In this document: in pieces, positions 17,171 through 26,490 of the stretch
Position numbering within the stretch: position 1 is the stretch's first letter
Layout of the letters: each line of letters begins with the position of its first letter
Origin: SIG710 sp045651985
Lineage (GTDB): Bacteria; Bacillota; Clostridia; Oscillospirales; CAG-272
Assembly (NCBI GenBank): GCA_045651985.1
Contig: JAZRTK010000026.1
Location: 1-64,000 of the forward strand
Direction of reading: 5' to 3'
DNA: 64,000 nucleotides
The notes under the pieces: model-generated
What the model saw: the letters and a program-made list of their open reading frames with translations, nothing else
Told to the model about the DNA's origin: nothing
Database searches by the model: none
Translations under genes and position numbers: made by a program

Positions 17171-18229
17171 TTACGAGCCCTTCTTTCTTACGAGAATCGC
17201 GGTGGGAAGAACGCGCTCGCCGCCGTAGATATAGGAGCTTGTGTTCTTGAACTCGCCGTCGTATTTCATTAAAGACGAGGAGCCGCCGTCAAGGTTTGAC
17301 GCGTTCACCGCCCCAAAGGACAGCATTATCTCCACCAGATCGTCAAGAGTTGCGCCAAGGCTGTCCACCTTTCTGCCGTTTACCACAAGCATCAGGATGG
17401 CGCCGTCGGCTCGCTGTCCGATGGCAGTGCGAGGGTTAAGACCGCCACCAAGCGACCGCTTTTCGTTGCAGGGAACTCCGTTGATTATCAGCGCGGGCCC
17501 GTAGGAGCAGGCGTACTCGATCCCAAGAGACAGTGCTTTTTCCCCCGTCATCTTTCCAACGTGCAAAATGCCGTTTCCGTCTATGCCCGCAAGGCTGTAA
17601 TAGGAGTCCTTTTCACCCCAAAGCAGTTTTCCTTCCGCTATTACTATCCCCTCGGGGATACCGCCCGTTCCCGAGCCTGCCTCGTCGAAAAATCCGCCGC
17701 CGTTCGTACCGCCCACAGCATCGTAGCGGTCGATCATCTGGGAAAGGGTCAGACCCTTCTGACCTTCACCGTACTTTGCGGGAGTACCCACAAAAACGCG
17801 CGTCGGGTCTTTTACTATCATCATTACTCCGTTGTAAGTAGGCCCCTTGACTGAAGCAAATTCCACGCCGTCGTCCCGTTCGGGCAGGTCGACGGGATCG
17901 TCGCCCGATTCGGGCGGGTCGACCGAGTCCGTGTCTTCGCCCTTTGGAATGTCGATAAGTCCCGTGTTTATTTCCTCGGAGATGCCCTCGTCCTCGCCCT
18001 GAAGCGCGGCGATCTCCTCCTCGCTCATAAACCAGTCCGCCAAAAATCCCGCGGCACTGGTCTCCTTGAGCGAAAGTATCAGAAGCTTGCCCGCCGTGGG
18101 TGACGGTCCGTTTACCGTAAAGAACATGGCGCACCAAAGCCCCGCCACAAGGATCGCCACGGTAACAAGAAGCACTATCAAGGATCTCAGGGCAATCTTG
18201 CCCGCTTTTCTCAAAAATCTTTTATCCAT
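17171..18229 (-). CDS. NAGPA-domain phosphodiester glycosidase family protein
   Basis: A 352-residue protein with an N-terminal membrane helix (about 14-38), an acidic linker (about 75-115) and a NAGPA domain (about 125-350). The domain shows NGVMMIVKDPTRV, GTNGGGFFDE, RTAIGQRADGAILMLVVNGR and the C-terminal NLDGGSSSLMKYDG. Relatives act on phosphodiester-linked sugars or on surface polysaccharide. It is first in an operon with the PEGA-like gene and folT, spaced by one base. Confidence 0.85.
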   Translation of the reverse strand: MDKRFLRKAGKIALRSLIVLLVTVAILVAGLWCAMFFTVNGPSPTAGKLLILSLKETSAAGFLADWFMSEEEIAALQGEDEGISEEINTGLIDIPKGEDTDSVDPPESGDDPVDLPERDDGVEFASVKGPTYNGVMMIVKDPTRVFVGTPAKYGEGQKGLTLSQMIDRYDAVGGTNGGGFFDEAGSGTGGIPEGIVIAEGKLLWGEKDSYYSLAGIDGNGILHVGKMTGEKALSLGIEYACSYGPALIINGVPCNEKRSLGGGLNPRTAIGQRADGAILMLVVNGRKVDSLGATLDDLVEIMLSFGAVNASNLDGGSSSLMKYDGEFKNTSSYIYGGERVLPTAILVRKKGS

Positions 18230-18432
18230 TTCTTCCTCATTTTCGGATCTTCTGAGCGTAAAACCTCATGATATTTTATTTTACAACAAAATCTCCGTTC
18301 TTTCAATATGTTTTTTGGAATTTATATATTTTGTTTTTCAAGAAATTTCTTCCTGCGTCCCTTCCAAGACCTTTCTCTATATACTAAGTACGAAAAAAAC
18401 TGCGAAAAATTTCAGATTTTTTTAAAAACCTC
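18230..18432. other. Divergent intergenic region, no gene seen
   Basis: About 200 AT-rich bases between the divergent glycosidase and rimP units. I see no open frame with a ribosome site and no clear minus-strand promoter consensus for the glycosidase operon. Confidence 0.5.
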
Positions 18433-18461
18433 TTGCAAAATTCAAAAAGACGTGCTATAAT
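18433..18461 (+). promoter_or_regulatory. Promoter of the rimP-infB operon
   Basis: TTGCAA, 17-base spacer, TATAAT, 80 bases before rimP. Confidence 0.85.
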
Positions 18462-18476
18462 GACCCCAGATATCCT

Positions 18477-18500
18477 GAGAGTGGGCGAAAGTCCACTCTC
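18477..18500 (+). promoter_or_regulatory. rimP leader hairpin
   Basis: Eight-base-pair stem GAGAGTGG/CCACTCTC directly after the predicted transcript start. A stem with GAGTGGG/CCCACT in front of rimP is common in Firmicutes, so this is probably a conserved leader element. It is followed by only a short T stretch (AATTTGTTGTTTG). Confidence 0.6.
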
Positions 18501-18541
18501 AATTTGTTGTTTGCAAAACTTTTCGGAAAGGTGAAATATCT

Positions 18542-19027
18542 ATGGTAAAAAAACCTTCGGGCGGCGTCGTTTCACGCGTCCGCGAACTGGCACAGCCCAT
18601 CGCTGACGAGCTTGGTTATATTCTCTGGGACATTGAATACGTAAAGGAAGGCTCTCAGTGGTATCTTCGCCTCACCATTGACCAAGAGAACGGTATCGAC
18701 ATAAACGACTGCGAAAAAATGCATCGCGCGATCGACCCCGTCTTAGACGAGGCAGACCCTATCGAGGACGCTTATAACCTTGAGGTCAGCTCACCCGGTA
18801 TTGAGCGCGAGCTGAAGACCGACGAGCATATCTTGTCCTGTGCAGGCTGGGACGTGGAAGCCAAGCTTTACGCACCCGTAAACGGGGTAAAGGTCGTTTG
18901 CGGTATTTTGCTCGGTCTTGACGACCAGGGCCGCATCGGCATTAAGACGGGCGAGAGCGACGGGGACGTGGTCATTCTTGAAAAGTCCGCCGTGGCAAAG
19001 CTCAGAACAGTATATAATTTCGATTGA
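18542..19027 (+). CDS. rimP: Ribosome maturation factor RimP
   Basis: Assists 30S subunit assembly. The 161-residue protein has the N-terminal RimP domain with ELGYILWDIEYVKEGSQWYLRLTID, EKMHRAIDPVLDE and LEVSSPGIERELK, then a C-terminal SH3-like domain. AAAGGTG precedes the ATG. It is the first gene of the operon rimP-nusA-rnpM-ylxQ-infB, the standard Firmicutes order. Confidence 0.95.
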   Translation: MVKKPSGGVVSRVRELAQPIADELGYILWDIEYVKEGSQWYLRLTIDQENGIDINDCEKMHRAIDPVLDEADPIEDAYNLEVSSPGIERELKTDEHILSCAGWDVEAKLYAPVNGVKVVCGILLGLDDQGRIGIKTGESDGDVVILEKSAVAKLRTVYNFD

Positions 19028-19052
19028 CATAATAGTATAAAAGGAGAAAAAA

Positions 19053-20078
19053 ATGAATACGGAATTTTTCACAGCACTTGACCTGCTGGAAAAGGAAAAG
19101 GGCATATCAAAAGAGTATATGTTCGAAAAGATCGAGGCTGCGCTGGTCGCAGCTTACAAAAAGGAGCTTGGCACCACAAGCACCAACGTAAGAGTTCACA
19201 TCGACCCTGCAAAGAAGGACGTGAAGGTCTTCATGCAGAAAGAGGTCGTTGAGGTGGTCGAGGACCCCCAGACACAGATCTCCCTGGAAGACGCAAAGGC
19301 TATTTCAAAAAGATACACTGTCGGTAAGGTCGTTGAGACAGAGCTGAAGACAAAGAATTTCAGACGTCTCAGCGCGGGCGCCGCAAAGTCGGTCATCATT
19401 CAGGGTATCCGCGAGGCTGAAAGGATCGCCCAGAGAGACGCTTACGAAAATAAGAAGGAAGAGATAATCACCGCAACGGTGCTTAAAGTCAACCGCGAAA
19501 CGGGCGACGCGCTCATCGACACCGACACCAGCACCGCCGTTCTTCCCGCAGACCAGCAGATCCCCGGCGAAACACTTTACGTAGGTCAGAAGATCAAGGT
19601 CTACGTTTGCGAGATCAACCGCGAAAGCAGAGGTCCTCTTGTGACCCTTTCCCGTTCTCATTCGGGTCTGGTACGCCGTCTGTTCGAGCTTGAGATCCCC
19701 GAAATTCAGGACGGGATCGTCATGGTCAAGGGAATTGCCCGCGAGGCGGGATCAAGAACCAAGATAGCCGTATGGTCACGCGACGAGGACGTTGACGCTG
19801 TGGGTGCTTGTATCGGTAACAGAGGAATGAGAATTTCCGGCATCGTGGAGGAGCTTAACGGCGAGAAGATCGACATCGTTTCCTTTAGCGAGACCCCCGA
19901 AGAGTACATCAAATCCGCACTCGCCCCCGCTGACGTTATTTCCGTGACTCTTGACGGCGAGCGCTCCTGCCGCGTTGAGGTGTCCCCCGGTCAGCTCTCC
20001 CTTGCTATCGGTAAGGAAGGTCAGAACGCAAGACTTGCGGCACGTCTTACAGGCTACAAAATAGATATCAAGGCATAA
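19053..20078 (+). CDS. nusA: Transcription factor NusA
   Basis: Modulates RNA polymerase pausing, termination and antitermination. The 341-residue protein has the N-terminal polymerase-binding domain (1-125), an S1 domain (about 130-200) and two KH domains, with the motifs GACIGNRGMRI and IGKEGQNARLAARLTG. It lacks the C-terminal acidic repeats found in proteobacteria, as is normal in Firmicutes. AAGGAG precedes the ATG. Confidence 0.96.
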   Translation: MNTEFFTALDLLEKEKGISKEYMFEKIEAALVAAYKKELGTTSTNVRVHIDPAKKDVKVFMQKEVVEVVEDPQTQISLEDAKAISKRYTVGKVVETELKTKNFRRLSAGAAKSVIIQGIREAERIAQRDAYENKKEEIITATVLKVNRETGDALIDTDTSTAVLPADQQIPGETLYVGQKIKVYVCEINRESRGPLVTLSRSHSGLVRRLFELEIPEIQDGIVMVKGIAREAGSRTKIAVWSRDEDVDAVGACIGNRGMRISGIVEELNGEKIDIVSFSETPEEYIKSALAPADVISVTLDGERSCRVEVSPGQLSLAIGKEGQNARLAARLTGYKIDIKA

Positions 20079-20114
20079 TAATTCACAAAAACATAAAAAA
20101 CGGGAGGCGATAGA

Positions 20115-20411
20115 ATGGCAGAAAAATCATCGGGCACACCGCAAAAAACAAAAAAACAGCCCGAGCGTCAATGCATGGGCTGCAACGAAAAGAAGCCCAA
20201 GCGTGAGCTTCTTCGTATCGTAAGAACCCCCGAGGGCACGGTCGAGCTTGATTTCACGGGCAGAAAGAACGGTCGCGGCACCTACGTTTGCCCCGACGTC
20301 AATTGCCTGAAAAAAGTGAGAAAGTCAAAGCGACTTGAACGCACTCTGGAGGTCGAGATACCCGACGCGGTATATGCCGCCTTGGAGGAGGAGCTTTCAA
20401 ATGCCCATTGA
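20115..20411 (+). CDS. rnpM: RNase P modulator RnpM (YlxR)
   Basis: 98-residue YlxR-family protein with PERQCMGCNEKKPKRELLRIVR, FTGRKNGRGTYVCPDVNC and KSKRLERTLE, the family hallmarks including the CMGC motif. In B. subtilis RnpM binds and modulates RNase P. A Lys-rich N-terminal extension is present. It overlaps ylxQ by 11 bases. Confidence 0.92.
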   Translation: MAEKSSGTPQKTKKQPERQCMGCNEKKPKRELLRIVRTPEGTVELDFTGRKNGRGTYVCPDVNCLKKVRKSKRLERTLEVEIPDAVYAALEEELSNAH

Positions 20412-20733
20412 CGCCGTTTGTCTTTCATCCACTATCGGTCTCAGCGCAAAGGCGGGAGCCGTCGTGTGCGGAACACCGCTGGTGTGCGAGGCCTTACGCA
20501 AGAAAAACCCGCCCGTTCTGGTGCTCATGGCACGTGACGCGGCAAAGAACGCCGAAAAAAAGCTGACCGATAAATGCAGCTTTTACAAAGTCGAGCTTCA
20601 AAAGATACCCCTTGACACGGCACAGCTTGCTGCTGCCGTCGGAAAACGGGGACTTGTCGCCGCCGTAGGCATAACAAACGAGGGTCTGGCAAGGGCTGTC
20701 AAGTCCAAGCTGACTGAAGAATTATCAAGCTAA
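20401..20733 (+). CDS. L7Ae-family K-turn RNA-binding protein YlxQ
   Basis: 110-residue protein with the L7Ae/L30e/S12e fold: GLSAKAGAVVCGTPLVCEALRK near the N-terminus, LVLMARDAAKNAEKKL and GLVAAVGITNEGLARAV near the C-terminus. B. subtilis YlxQ binds kink-turn RNA. The ATG at 20401 overlaps rnpM, as is common in this operon. Confidence 0.88.
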   Translation: MPIDAVCLSSTIGLSAKAGAVVCGTPLVCEALRKKNPPVLVLMARDAAKNAEKKLTDKCSFYKVELQKIPLDTAQLAAAVGKRGLVAAVGITNEGLARAVKSKLTEELSS

Positions 20734-20780
20734 GAAAGAAAGGGAGCCGAGGCGAAAGCCAAGGCGTGGTAGATTATTAT

Positions 20781-23507
20781 ATGGCAGCATCACAGTATCA
20801 GTTCAAGGTAAATCAGCTTGCAAAGGACCTTGACATAAAGGGAAAGGATATCATCGCGGTCCTTTCCGATAAGGGATTTGAGGTAAAATCCCAGTCAAGC
20901 CTTGAGGCCCTTGAATTCGGGGTACTTCTGGATACGCTCACAAAGCAGAATCAGATAGAGAACATCGACGACTACATCGACGGCGTCACCTATATCGAGT
21001 CCAAGAAGAAGCCCGAGGCAAAGAAGGAAGAGCCCAAAGCTGAAATAAAGGAAGAACCCAAGGTGGAGGTAAAGCCCCAAGTAAAGGAGGCTCCCAAGGC
21101 TGAAATTAAGCCCGAGCCCAAGGTTGAGGCAGTAAGACCCGAACAAAAGGCAGAGCCCAAGGTCGAGGCAAAGCCCGCACCTAAGACCGAGGAAAGAGCA
21201 CAGCGTCCCGCGCAGCCCCCAAGACAAGGCGAAAGACGTCCTATGCAGCAGGGTGCAAACCGCTTTGAGGGAAGTAAAAAACCTTTCGAGGGCGGTCAGC
21301 GTCAGGGCGGATTTGACAGACCCCAGCAGAATCAGGGCAACGGTCGATTTGACAGCGGAAGAAAGCCCTTTGACAATAACGGCCGTCCCGCACAGAGCGG
21401 TGGCAAGCCCGGCTTCGACAAGAAGCCCGCACAAAAACCGAACAACCGCTTTGGAGGACATGGCGAGGACTACGTTCCTTCAGCTCCCAAGCCCAAGTTC
21501 CAACCCCAGCCCATCGTTCGCGGTCAGACTCCCAAGGGAAGCTCGGGCGCAAGCCAGAGAGGCGGAACACGAGTCGTTGACACCCGTTCAAGCTCCGTCG
21601 ACCTTTCTAAGTACGACGAGCGTTTGGACTCCTTCGTATCCGAGGCTCAGAACGTCCGCGCGGACCGTCAGAAGCTGAAGAAGCAGGATAACCGCAACCC
21701 CTACAAGAAGGGCAAAGAGGATTTCGTAAAGCAGAAGCAGCAAGCTCCCGTAAAGAAGAAGCCTCTTGAGATCACTGTTCCCGACGAAATCTCCGTGGGT
21801 GAGTTCGCATCGCGCCTTAAGGTCACCGCAGGCGAGGTCATCAAGAAGCTGATGATGAACGGTATCATGGCGACCGTCAACCAGACCATCGACTACGACA
21901 CCGCTTACCTTATCGCCGACGAGCTCGGCGCTATCGTAACCAAGGAAGTGGTCGTTACCATCGAGGAACGCCTCTTTGACGACACCGTTGACGCGGAAAC
22001 AGATCTCGTCACTCGCGCCCCTGTCGTTTGCGTTATGGGTCACGTTGACCACGGTAAGACCTCTATCCTTGACGCTATCCGCCACACCAACGTAACAACG
22101 GGCGAGGCGGGCGGTATCACACAGCATATCGGTGCTTACCGCGTAAACGTCAACGGTCAGCCCATCACCTTCCTTGACACCCCCGGCCACGAGGCGTTTA
22201 CCGCCATGCGTGCAAGAGGTGCAATGGCGACAGATATCGCGATCCTCGTGGTCGCCGCCGACGACGGAATCATGCCTCAGACTGTCGAGGCTATAAACCA
22301 CGCAAAGGCGGCAGGTATCGACATCATCGTTGCAATCAACAAGATGGATAAGCCCACCGCTAACCCCGACGCTATCATGCAGGAAATGACAAAATACGAT
22401 CTGGTTCCCGAGGAATGGGGCGGCGACGTTATCTGCGTCCCCGTTTCCGCTCACACGGGCATGGGTATAAACGACCTGCTTGAAAACGTACTTCTGGTTG
22501 CCGAAGTCAAAGAGCTTCGCGCAAATCCCAACCGCCGCGCAAAGGGTATCGTTATCGAGGCAAAGCTGGATCGCGGAAGAGGTCCCGTTGCCACTGTCCT
22601 CGTTCAGAACGGTACTTTACACACAGGCGATATCGTTATCGCCGGTACGGCTGTTGGTCGTGTGCGTCTCATGACGGACCACAACGGAAAGCAGTTGAAG
22701 GAAGCAGGTCCTTCCGTTCCCGTTGAGCTTATCGGTCTTGCTGAGGTCCCCTCGGCGGGCGACGAGTTCCAGGCAGTTGAGGACGAGAGAATGGCGAGAG
22801 ACCTTGCCGAGCAGAGACGCGACAAGGCAAAAGAGGATATGTTCAAGGCAAACGCAAGAGCAAACCTCAACGACCTGTTCGACCAGCTCTCCAAGGGCGT
22901 AAAGAACCTGAATATCATCGTAAAGGCTGACGTCGGCGGCTCTGTTGAGGCGGTTAAGGCGTCCCTTGAAAAGATCTCCAACGAGGAGGTCAAGGTACAG
23001 GTCATCCACGCAGCAGCAGGCGGTATCACCGAAAGTGACGTTACACTTGCGGCGGCTTCCAACGCTATTATCGTAGGCTTTAACGTGCGCCCCGACAGAA
23101 ACGCTCTCGACAGCGCAGAGCGTCAGGAGGTCGAGATCCGCACTTACCGCGTAATTTACGAGTGCATCGAGGAAATTACAGCGGCTATGAAGGGTATGCT
23201 TGCTCCCGAATTCAAGGAGGTTCTGCTGGGCCACGCAGAGGTCCGCCAGACGATTCACGTACCCAACGTCGGTACTATCGCGGGATCCTATATCCTTGAC
23301 GGTAAGGTCACCAGAGCTTCCCAGATCCGTATCGTCCGCGACGGCATCGTGATCTTCGAGGACAAGATATCCTCGCTCAAGCGCTTCAAGGACGACGCAA
23401 AGGAAGTAGCTGCGGGATATGAGTGCGGTATCGGACTTGAAAAGTTCAACGATATCAAGCTCGGCGATATCCTCGAAAGCTACATTATGGAGCAGATCGA
23501 GAGATAA
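20781..23507 (+). CDS. infB: Translation initiation factor IF-2
   Basis: GTPase that places initiator tRNA on the 30S subunit. The 908-residue protein has the N-terminal IF2N domain (about 1-60), a long Lys/Glu/Pro then Gly/Arg/Gln-rich linker with repeated EPKVEAK-like units (about 70-300), a second IF2N-like domain, and the G domain with GHVDHGKTS, DTPGHEAF and NKMD. Domains II-IV follow. I use the ATG at 20781; an in-frame GTG at 20766 is possible and neither has a strong ribosome site. It is last in the rimP operon. Confidence 0.96.
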   Translation: MAASQYQFKVNQLAKDLDIKGKDIIAVLSDKGFEVKSQSSLEALEFGVLLDTLTKQNQIENIDDYIDGVTYIESKKKPEAKKEEPKAEIKEEPKVEVKPQVKEAPKAEIKPEPKVEAVRPEQKAEPKVEAKPAPKTEERAQRPAQPPRQGERRPMQQGANRFEGSKKPFEGGQRQGGFDRPQQNQGNGRFDSGRKPFDNNGRPAQSGGKPGFDKKPAQKPNNRFGGHGEDYVPSAPKPKFQPQPIVRGQTPKGSSGASQRGGTRVVDTRSSSVDLSKYDERLDSFVSEAQNVRADRQKLKKQDNRNPYKKGKEDFVKQKQQAPVKKKPLEITVPDEISVGEFASRLKVTAGEVIKKLMMNGIMATVNQTIDYDTAYLIADELGAIVTKEVVVTIEERLFDDTVDAETDLVTRAPVVCVMGHVDHGKTSILDAIRHTNVTTGEAGGITQHIGAYRVNVNGQPITFLDTPGHEAFTAMRARGAMATDIAILVVAADDGIMPQTVEAINHAKAAGIDIIVAINKMDKPTANPDAIMQEMTKYDLVPEEWGGDVICVPVSAHTGMGINDLLENVLLVAEVKELRANPNRRAKGIVIEAKLDRGRGPVATVLVQNGTLHTGDIVIAGTAVGRVRLMTDHNGKQLKEAGPSVPVELIGLAEVPSAGDEFQAVEDERMARDLAEQRRDKAKEDMFKANARANLNDLFDQLSKGVKNLNIIVKADVGGSVEAVKASLEKISNEEVKVQVIHAAAGGITESDVTLAAASNAIIVGFNVRPDRNALDSAERQEVEIRTYRVIYECIEEITAAMKGMLAPEFKEVLLGHAEVRQTIHVPNVGTIAGSYILDGKVTRASQIRIVRDGIVIFEDKISSLKRFKDDAKEVAAGYECGIGLEKFNDIKLGDILESYIMEQIER

Positions 23508-23522
23508 CCGTCCCAAAAAAGA

Positions 23523-23551
23523 AAAACGGCGGCTCACACCGCCGTTTTTTT
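23523..23551 (+). terminator. Terminator of the rimP-infB operon
   Basis: Eight-base-pair stem AACGGCGG/CCGCCGTT followed by seven T, 16 bases after the infB stop. Confidence 0.9.
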
Positions 23552-23654
23552 ATATACGACCACAGATACCAAAAACCCGCAAGGATTTTCTTAAAAATTT
23601 CCCCTGTATAGAATAAAAAAAGGAAAAAAAGCAAAAATATTTTTACAAAACCCC

Positions 23655-23683
23655 TTTACAAACAAAAAAAAGCATGGTATAAT
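23655..23683 (+). promoter_or_regulatory. Promoter of rpsO
   Basis: TTTACA, 17-base spacer, TATAAT, 110 bases before rpsO. Confidence 0.82.
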
Positions 23684-23689
23684 ATCTCC

Positions 23690-23793
23690 CGTATGCGTTT
23701 GCTCGGTCTCCGGCGTAAGCCTCATGTGAGGAAGTTCACCTTCCGGTCCCTGTGCAAGCTGCAAAAAAATATTTTTTATGAGGTGAAATCAAA
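23690..23793 (+). promoter_or_regulatory. rpsO leader, candidate S15 autoregulatory site
   Basis: The 100-base leader folds into small stems (CCTCAT/GTGAGG and GGAAG/CTTCC with TTCA loop) flanked by GGTCTCCGG and CCGGTCC, suggesting a three-way junction. Ribosomal protein S15 commonly represses its own mRNA through such leaders; this is an inference from position and fold. Confidence 0.5.
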
Positions 23794-24060
23794 ATGATGC
23801 TCAAGGAAGAAAAGCAGGCAATTATTGCCCAGTACCAGACAGCTGAAGGCGACACAGGCTCGCCCGAGGTCCAGATCGCAATTCTCACACACAGAATCAA
23901 CAACCTGACCGAGCACTTGAAGAAGAACAAGGGCGACCATCACAGCCGCCGCGGTCTTCTTAAGATGGTAGGTCACAGAAGAAACCTTCTCGGTTACCTT
24001 CAGAGAGTTGACATCGAGCGTTACCGCTCCATCGTTGAGAGACTCGGTCTGAGAAAGTAA
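23794..24060 (+). CDS. rpsO: 30S ribosomal protein S15
   Basis: 88-residue S15, the normal length, binding 16S rRNA in the platform. Family stretches TGSPEVQIAILTHRINNLTEHL and DHHSRRGLLKMVGHRRNLLGYL are intact. A GAGGTGA ribosome site precedes the ATG. It is followed by a terminator and then pnp, the common rpsO-pnp neighbourhood. Confidence 0.97.
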   Translation: MMLKEEKQAIIAQYQTAEGDTGSPEVQIAILTHRINNLTEHLKKNKGDHHSRRGLLKMVGHRRNLLGYLQRVDIERYRSIVERLGLRK

Positions 24061-24069
24061 AAAGCTTGG

Positions 24070-24124
24070 GAGTGACGGGTAGAAAGTAAACCTTTCTGCT
24101 CTTCACTCTCTACTGTTTTTTTTA
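24070..24124 (+). terminator. Terminator after rpsO
   Basis: Long imperfect stem beginning GAGTGA and ending TCACTC, with AGAAAG/CTTTCT at the top, followed by TCTACTG and eight T. Confidence 0.75.
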
Positions 24125-24255
24125 AAACAATCGTCAAAAGCCGTTTCCTCGGGAAAAGCATTTAAATATGCCTCCGACCGCTGCTGTCGGCGCCGTATTT
24201 AAGTGCTAAACTCAGAGGAACGGTAAAAATAAAAAACTCTGAGGAGGAAAACAAA

Positions 24256-26370
24256 ATGTCTGATATTATCAGCTCTGCAATGGAATTCAAGAATTTCAAA
24301 ACATTCCACTACACGTTGGCAGGCCGTCCCCTTTCTATCGAAACGGGCAAGATGGCAGGCCTTGCAAACGGCTCCGTTCTCGTTCGCTACGGCGAGACCG
24401 CCGTCCTCTGCTGCGCAACCGCAAGCGCAAAGCCCCGTGACGGAATCGACTTCCTGCCCCTCTCCGTTGATTTCGAGGAGAGAATGTACGCCGCAGGTAA
24501 GATCCCCGGCGGCTATCTTAAGCGCGAGGGCAAGCCCTCCGAAAAGGCTGTTCTTACCTCCCGCGTTATCGACCGTCCTATCCGTCCCCTGTTCCCCAAG
24601 GACTTGAGAAACGACATCGCTCTGACCCTCACCGTTATGAGCGTTGACCACGACTGCTCTCCCGAGATCGCGGCTATGATCGGTGCTTCCACCGCTCTTG
24701 CTATCTCCGATATCCCGTGGAACGGCCCTATCAGCGGCGTGTTCGTAGGTCTGGTTGACGGTCAGCTCGTTATCAACCCCACCGAGGAGCAGAGAAAGGT
24801 CAGCGATCTTGAGCTGACTGTTGCTTCCTCTGCAAAGAAGGTCGTTATGATCGAGGCGGGCGCAAACGAGGTAGACGACGACAAGATGTACGAGGCTATT
24901 ATGCTCGCTCATCAGGAGAATCAGGGTGTGCTTGAGTTCATCAACGCTATCGTTGACGAGATCGGCAAGCCCAAGTTCGCTTACCCCTCCTGCGAGCTTG
25001 ACCACGATATGTTTGACAAGGTTTTTGCATACTGCGAAAAGGCAGTTATGGAAGCCCTTGACACAGACGACAAAAACGTCCGCGACGAAAAGATGCAGCC
25101 CATTATGGACGACATCGCAGAAAAGTTCAGCGAGGAGTACCCCGAGATCGCTTCTATTATGGAGGAGCTGATCTACAAGATCCAGAAGAAGATCGTTCGC
25201 CGCTGGCTGCTTGTTGACAAGAAGAGAGTTGACGGCAGACGCATGGACGAGATCCGTCCCCTCACCGCTGAAGTCGGCGTTCTTCCCAGAACTCACGGCT
25301 CGGGTATGTTTACCCGCGGTCAGACTCAGGTCCTGACAATTGCTACGCTGGGTACTCTCGGTGAGGCTCAGATGCTCGACGGTATCGACAACGAGACCGA
25401 AAAGAGATATATGCACCACTACAACATGCCCGGTTACTCCACAGGAGAGGCAAAGCCCACAAGAAGCCCCGGACGCCGCGAGATCGGCCACGGTGCGTTA
25501 GCTGAGCGTTCTCTCGTTCCCGTTCTTCCCTCCGAGGAGGAATTCCCCTACGCTATCCGTCTTGTTTCCGACGTTCTTTCCTCCAACGGCTCCACTTCTC
25601 AGGGCTCTGTTTGCGGCTCTACTCTGGCGCTTATGGACGCGGGCGTTCCGATCAAGGCTCCCGTTGCGGGTATCTCCTGCGGTCTTATCACCGAGGAGGA
25701 CGGAAGCTGGTCTACCATGATCGACATTCAGGGTCTTGAGGACTTCTACGGCGACATGGACTTCAAGGTTGCAGGTACTCACCGTGGTATCACTTCTATC
25801 CAGATGGATCTCAAGATCGACGGTCTGACACCCGAGATCATTCGCGAGGCTCTTGATACGACTCACAAGGGAAGAGATTACATCATCGACGAGGTGATTT
25901 TGAAGGCTATCCCCCAGGCAAGACCCGAGGTCTCAAAGTACGCTCCCAAGATGCTTTCCATGAAGATCGACCCCGACAAGATCCGCGAGGTCATCGGTAA
26001 GGGCGGCTCCGTGATCCAGAAGATCACAGGCGACACAGGCGCAAAGGTCGACATCGAGGACGACGGCACTATTCACATCGCGGCTGTCAACCCCGAAAGC
26101 GCAAATGCAGCTAAGGCTATGATCGACGCTATATGCTTTGAGCCCGAGGTCGGCACGACTTACACGGGTAAGGTTACAGGCATCATCGCCTGCGGCGCGT
26201 TCGTTGAGTTCGCTCCGGGCAAGGAGGGAATGGTCCACATTTCCAAGCTCGCCGACCACAGAGTGGAAAAGGTTGAGGACGTCGTTGCGCTGGGCGACAC
26301 AGTTAAGGTCAAGTACCTTGGCACCGACGAAAAGAACCGCGTTAAGCTCTCCATGAAGGACGCAGAGTAA
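24256..26370 (+). CDS. pnp: Polyribonucleotide nucleotidyltransferase (PNPase)
   Basis: Phosphorolytic 3'-5' RNA exonuclease of 704 residues. Two RNase PH domains are present (N-terminal GRPLSIETGKMAGLANGSVLVRYGET; C-terminal HGSGMFTRGQTQVL and GDMDFKVAGTHRGITSIQMDLK). A KH domain (IGKGGSVIQKITGDTG) and an S1 domain (GTTYTGKVTGIIACGAFVEFAPGKEGMVH) follow. GAGGAGG precedes the ATG at 24256. The 130-base region after the rpsO terminator has no obvious promoter, but an ACTCAGAGG/CTCTGAGG repeat flanks the ribosome site and could form a leader stem. Confidence 0.96.
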   Translation: MSDIISSAMEFKNFKTFHYTLAGRPLSIETGKMAGLANGSVLVRYGETAVLCCATASAKPRDGIDFLPLSVDFEERMYAAGKIPGGYLKREGKPSEKAVLTSRVIDRPIRPLFPKDLRNDIALTLTVMSVDHDCSPEIAAMIGASTALAISDIPWNGPISGVFVGLVDGQLVINPTEEQRKVSDLELTVASSAKKVVMIEAGANEVDDDKMYEAIMLAHQENQGVLEFINAIVDEIGKPKFAYPSCELDHDMFDKVFAYCEKAVMEALDTDDKNVRDEKMQPIMDDIAEKFSEEYPEIASIMEELIYKIQKKIVRRWLLVDKKRVDGRRMDEIRPLTAEVGVLPRTHGSGMFTRGQTQVLTIATLGTLGEAQMLDGIDNETEKRYMHHYNMPGYSTGEAKPTRSPGRREIGHGALAERSLVPVLPSEEEFPYAIRLVSDVLSSNGSTSQGSVCGSTLALMDAGVPIKAPVAGISCGLITEEDGSWSTMIDIQGLEDFYGDMDFKVAGTHRGITSIQMDLKIDGLTPEIIREALDTTHKGRDYIIDEVILKAIPQARPEVSKYAPKMLSMKIDPDKIREVIGKGGSVIQKITGDTGAKVDIEDDGTIHIAAVNPESANAAKAMIDAICFEPEVGTTYTGKVTGIIACGAFVEFAPGKEGMVHISKLADHRVEKVEDVVALGDTVKVKYLGTDEKNRVKLSMKDAE

Positions 26371-26378
26371 ATTACTAC

Positions 26379-26405
26379 GTGGGGGCTTTTTGAAAAAAGC
26401 CCCAC
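26379..26405 (+). repeat. Palindrome after pnp
   Basis: GTGGGGGCTTTTT pairs with AAAAAAGCCCCAC around a short loop. No T run follows, so it is a hairpin rather than a clear terminator, and it begins a palindrome-rich stretch. Confidence 0.6.
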
Positions 26406-26455
26406 ACACCCCCAGCCCCCTTTGAAAAGGGTGCTGGACACCCCAAACTAATAAG

Positions 26456-26488
26456 AAAAAGACGATGGCTGAACACCATCGTCTTTTT
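26456..26488 (+). terminator. Terminator downstream of pnp
   Basis: Thirteen-base-pair stem (AAAAAGACGATGG/CCATCGTCTTTTT), seven-base loop, T run. Confidence 0.88.
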
Positions 26489-26490
26489 GA

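Noticed and set aside
21588..22454. Minus-strand frames opposite infB and pnp
   Set aside because: They mirror strongly biased codons of essential genes and carry no recognisable domain.
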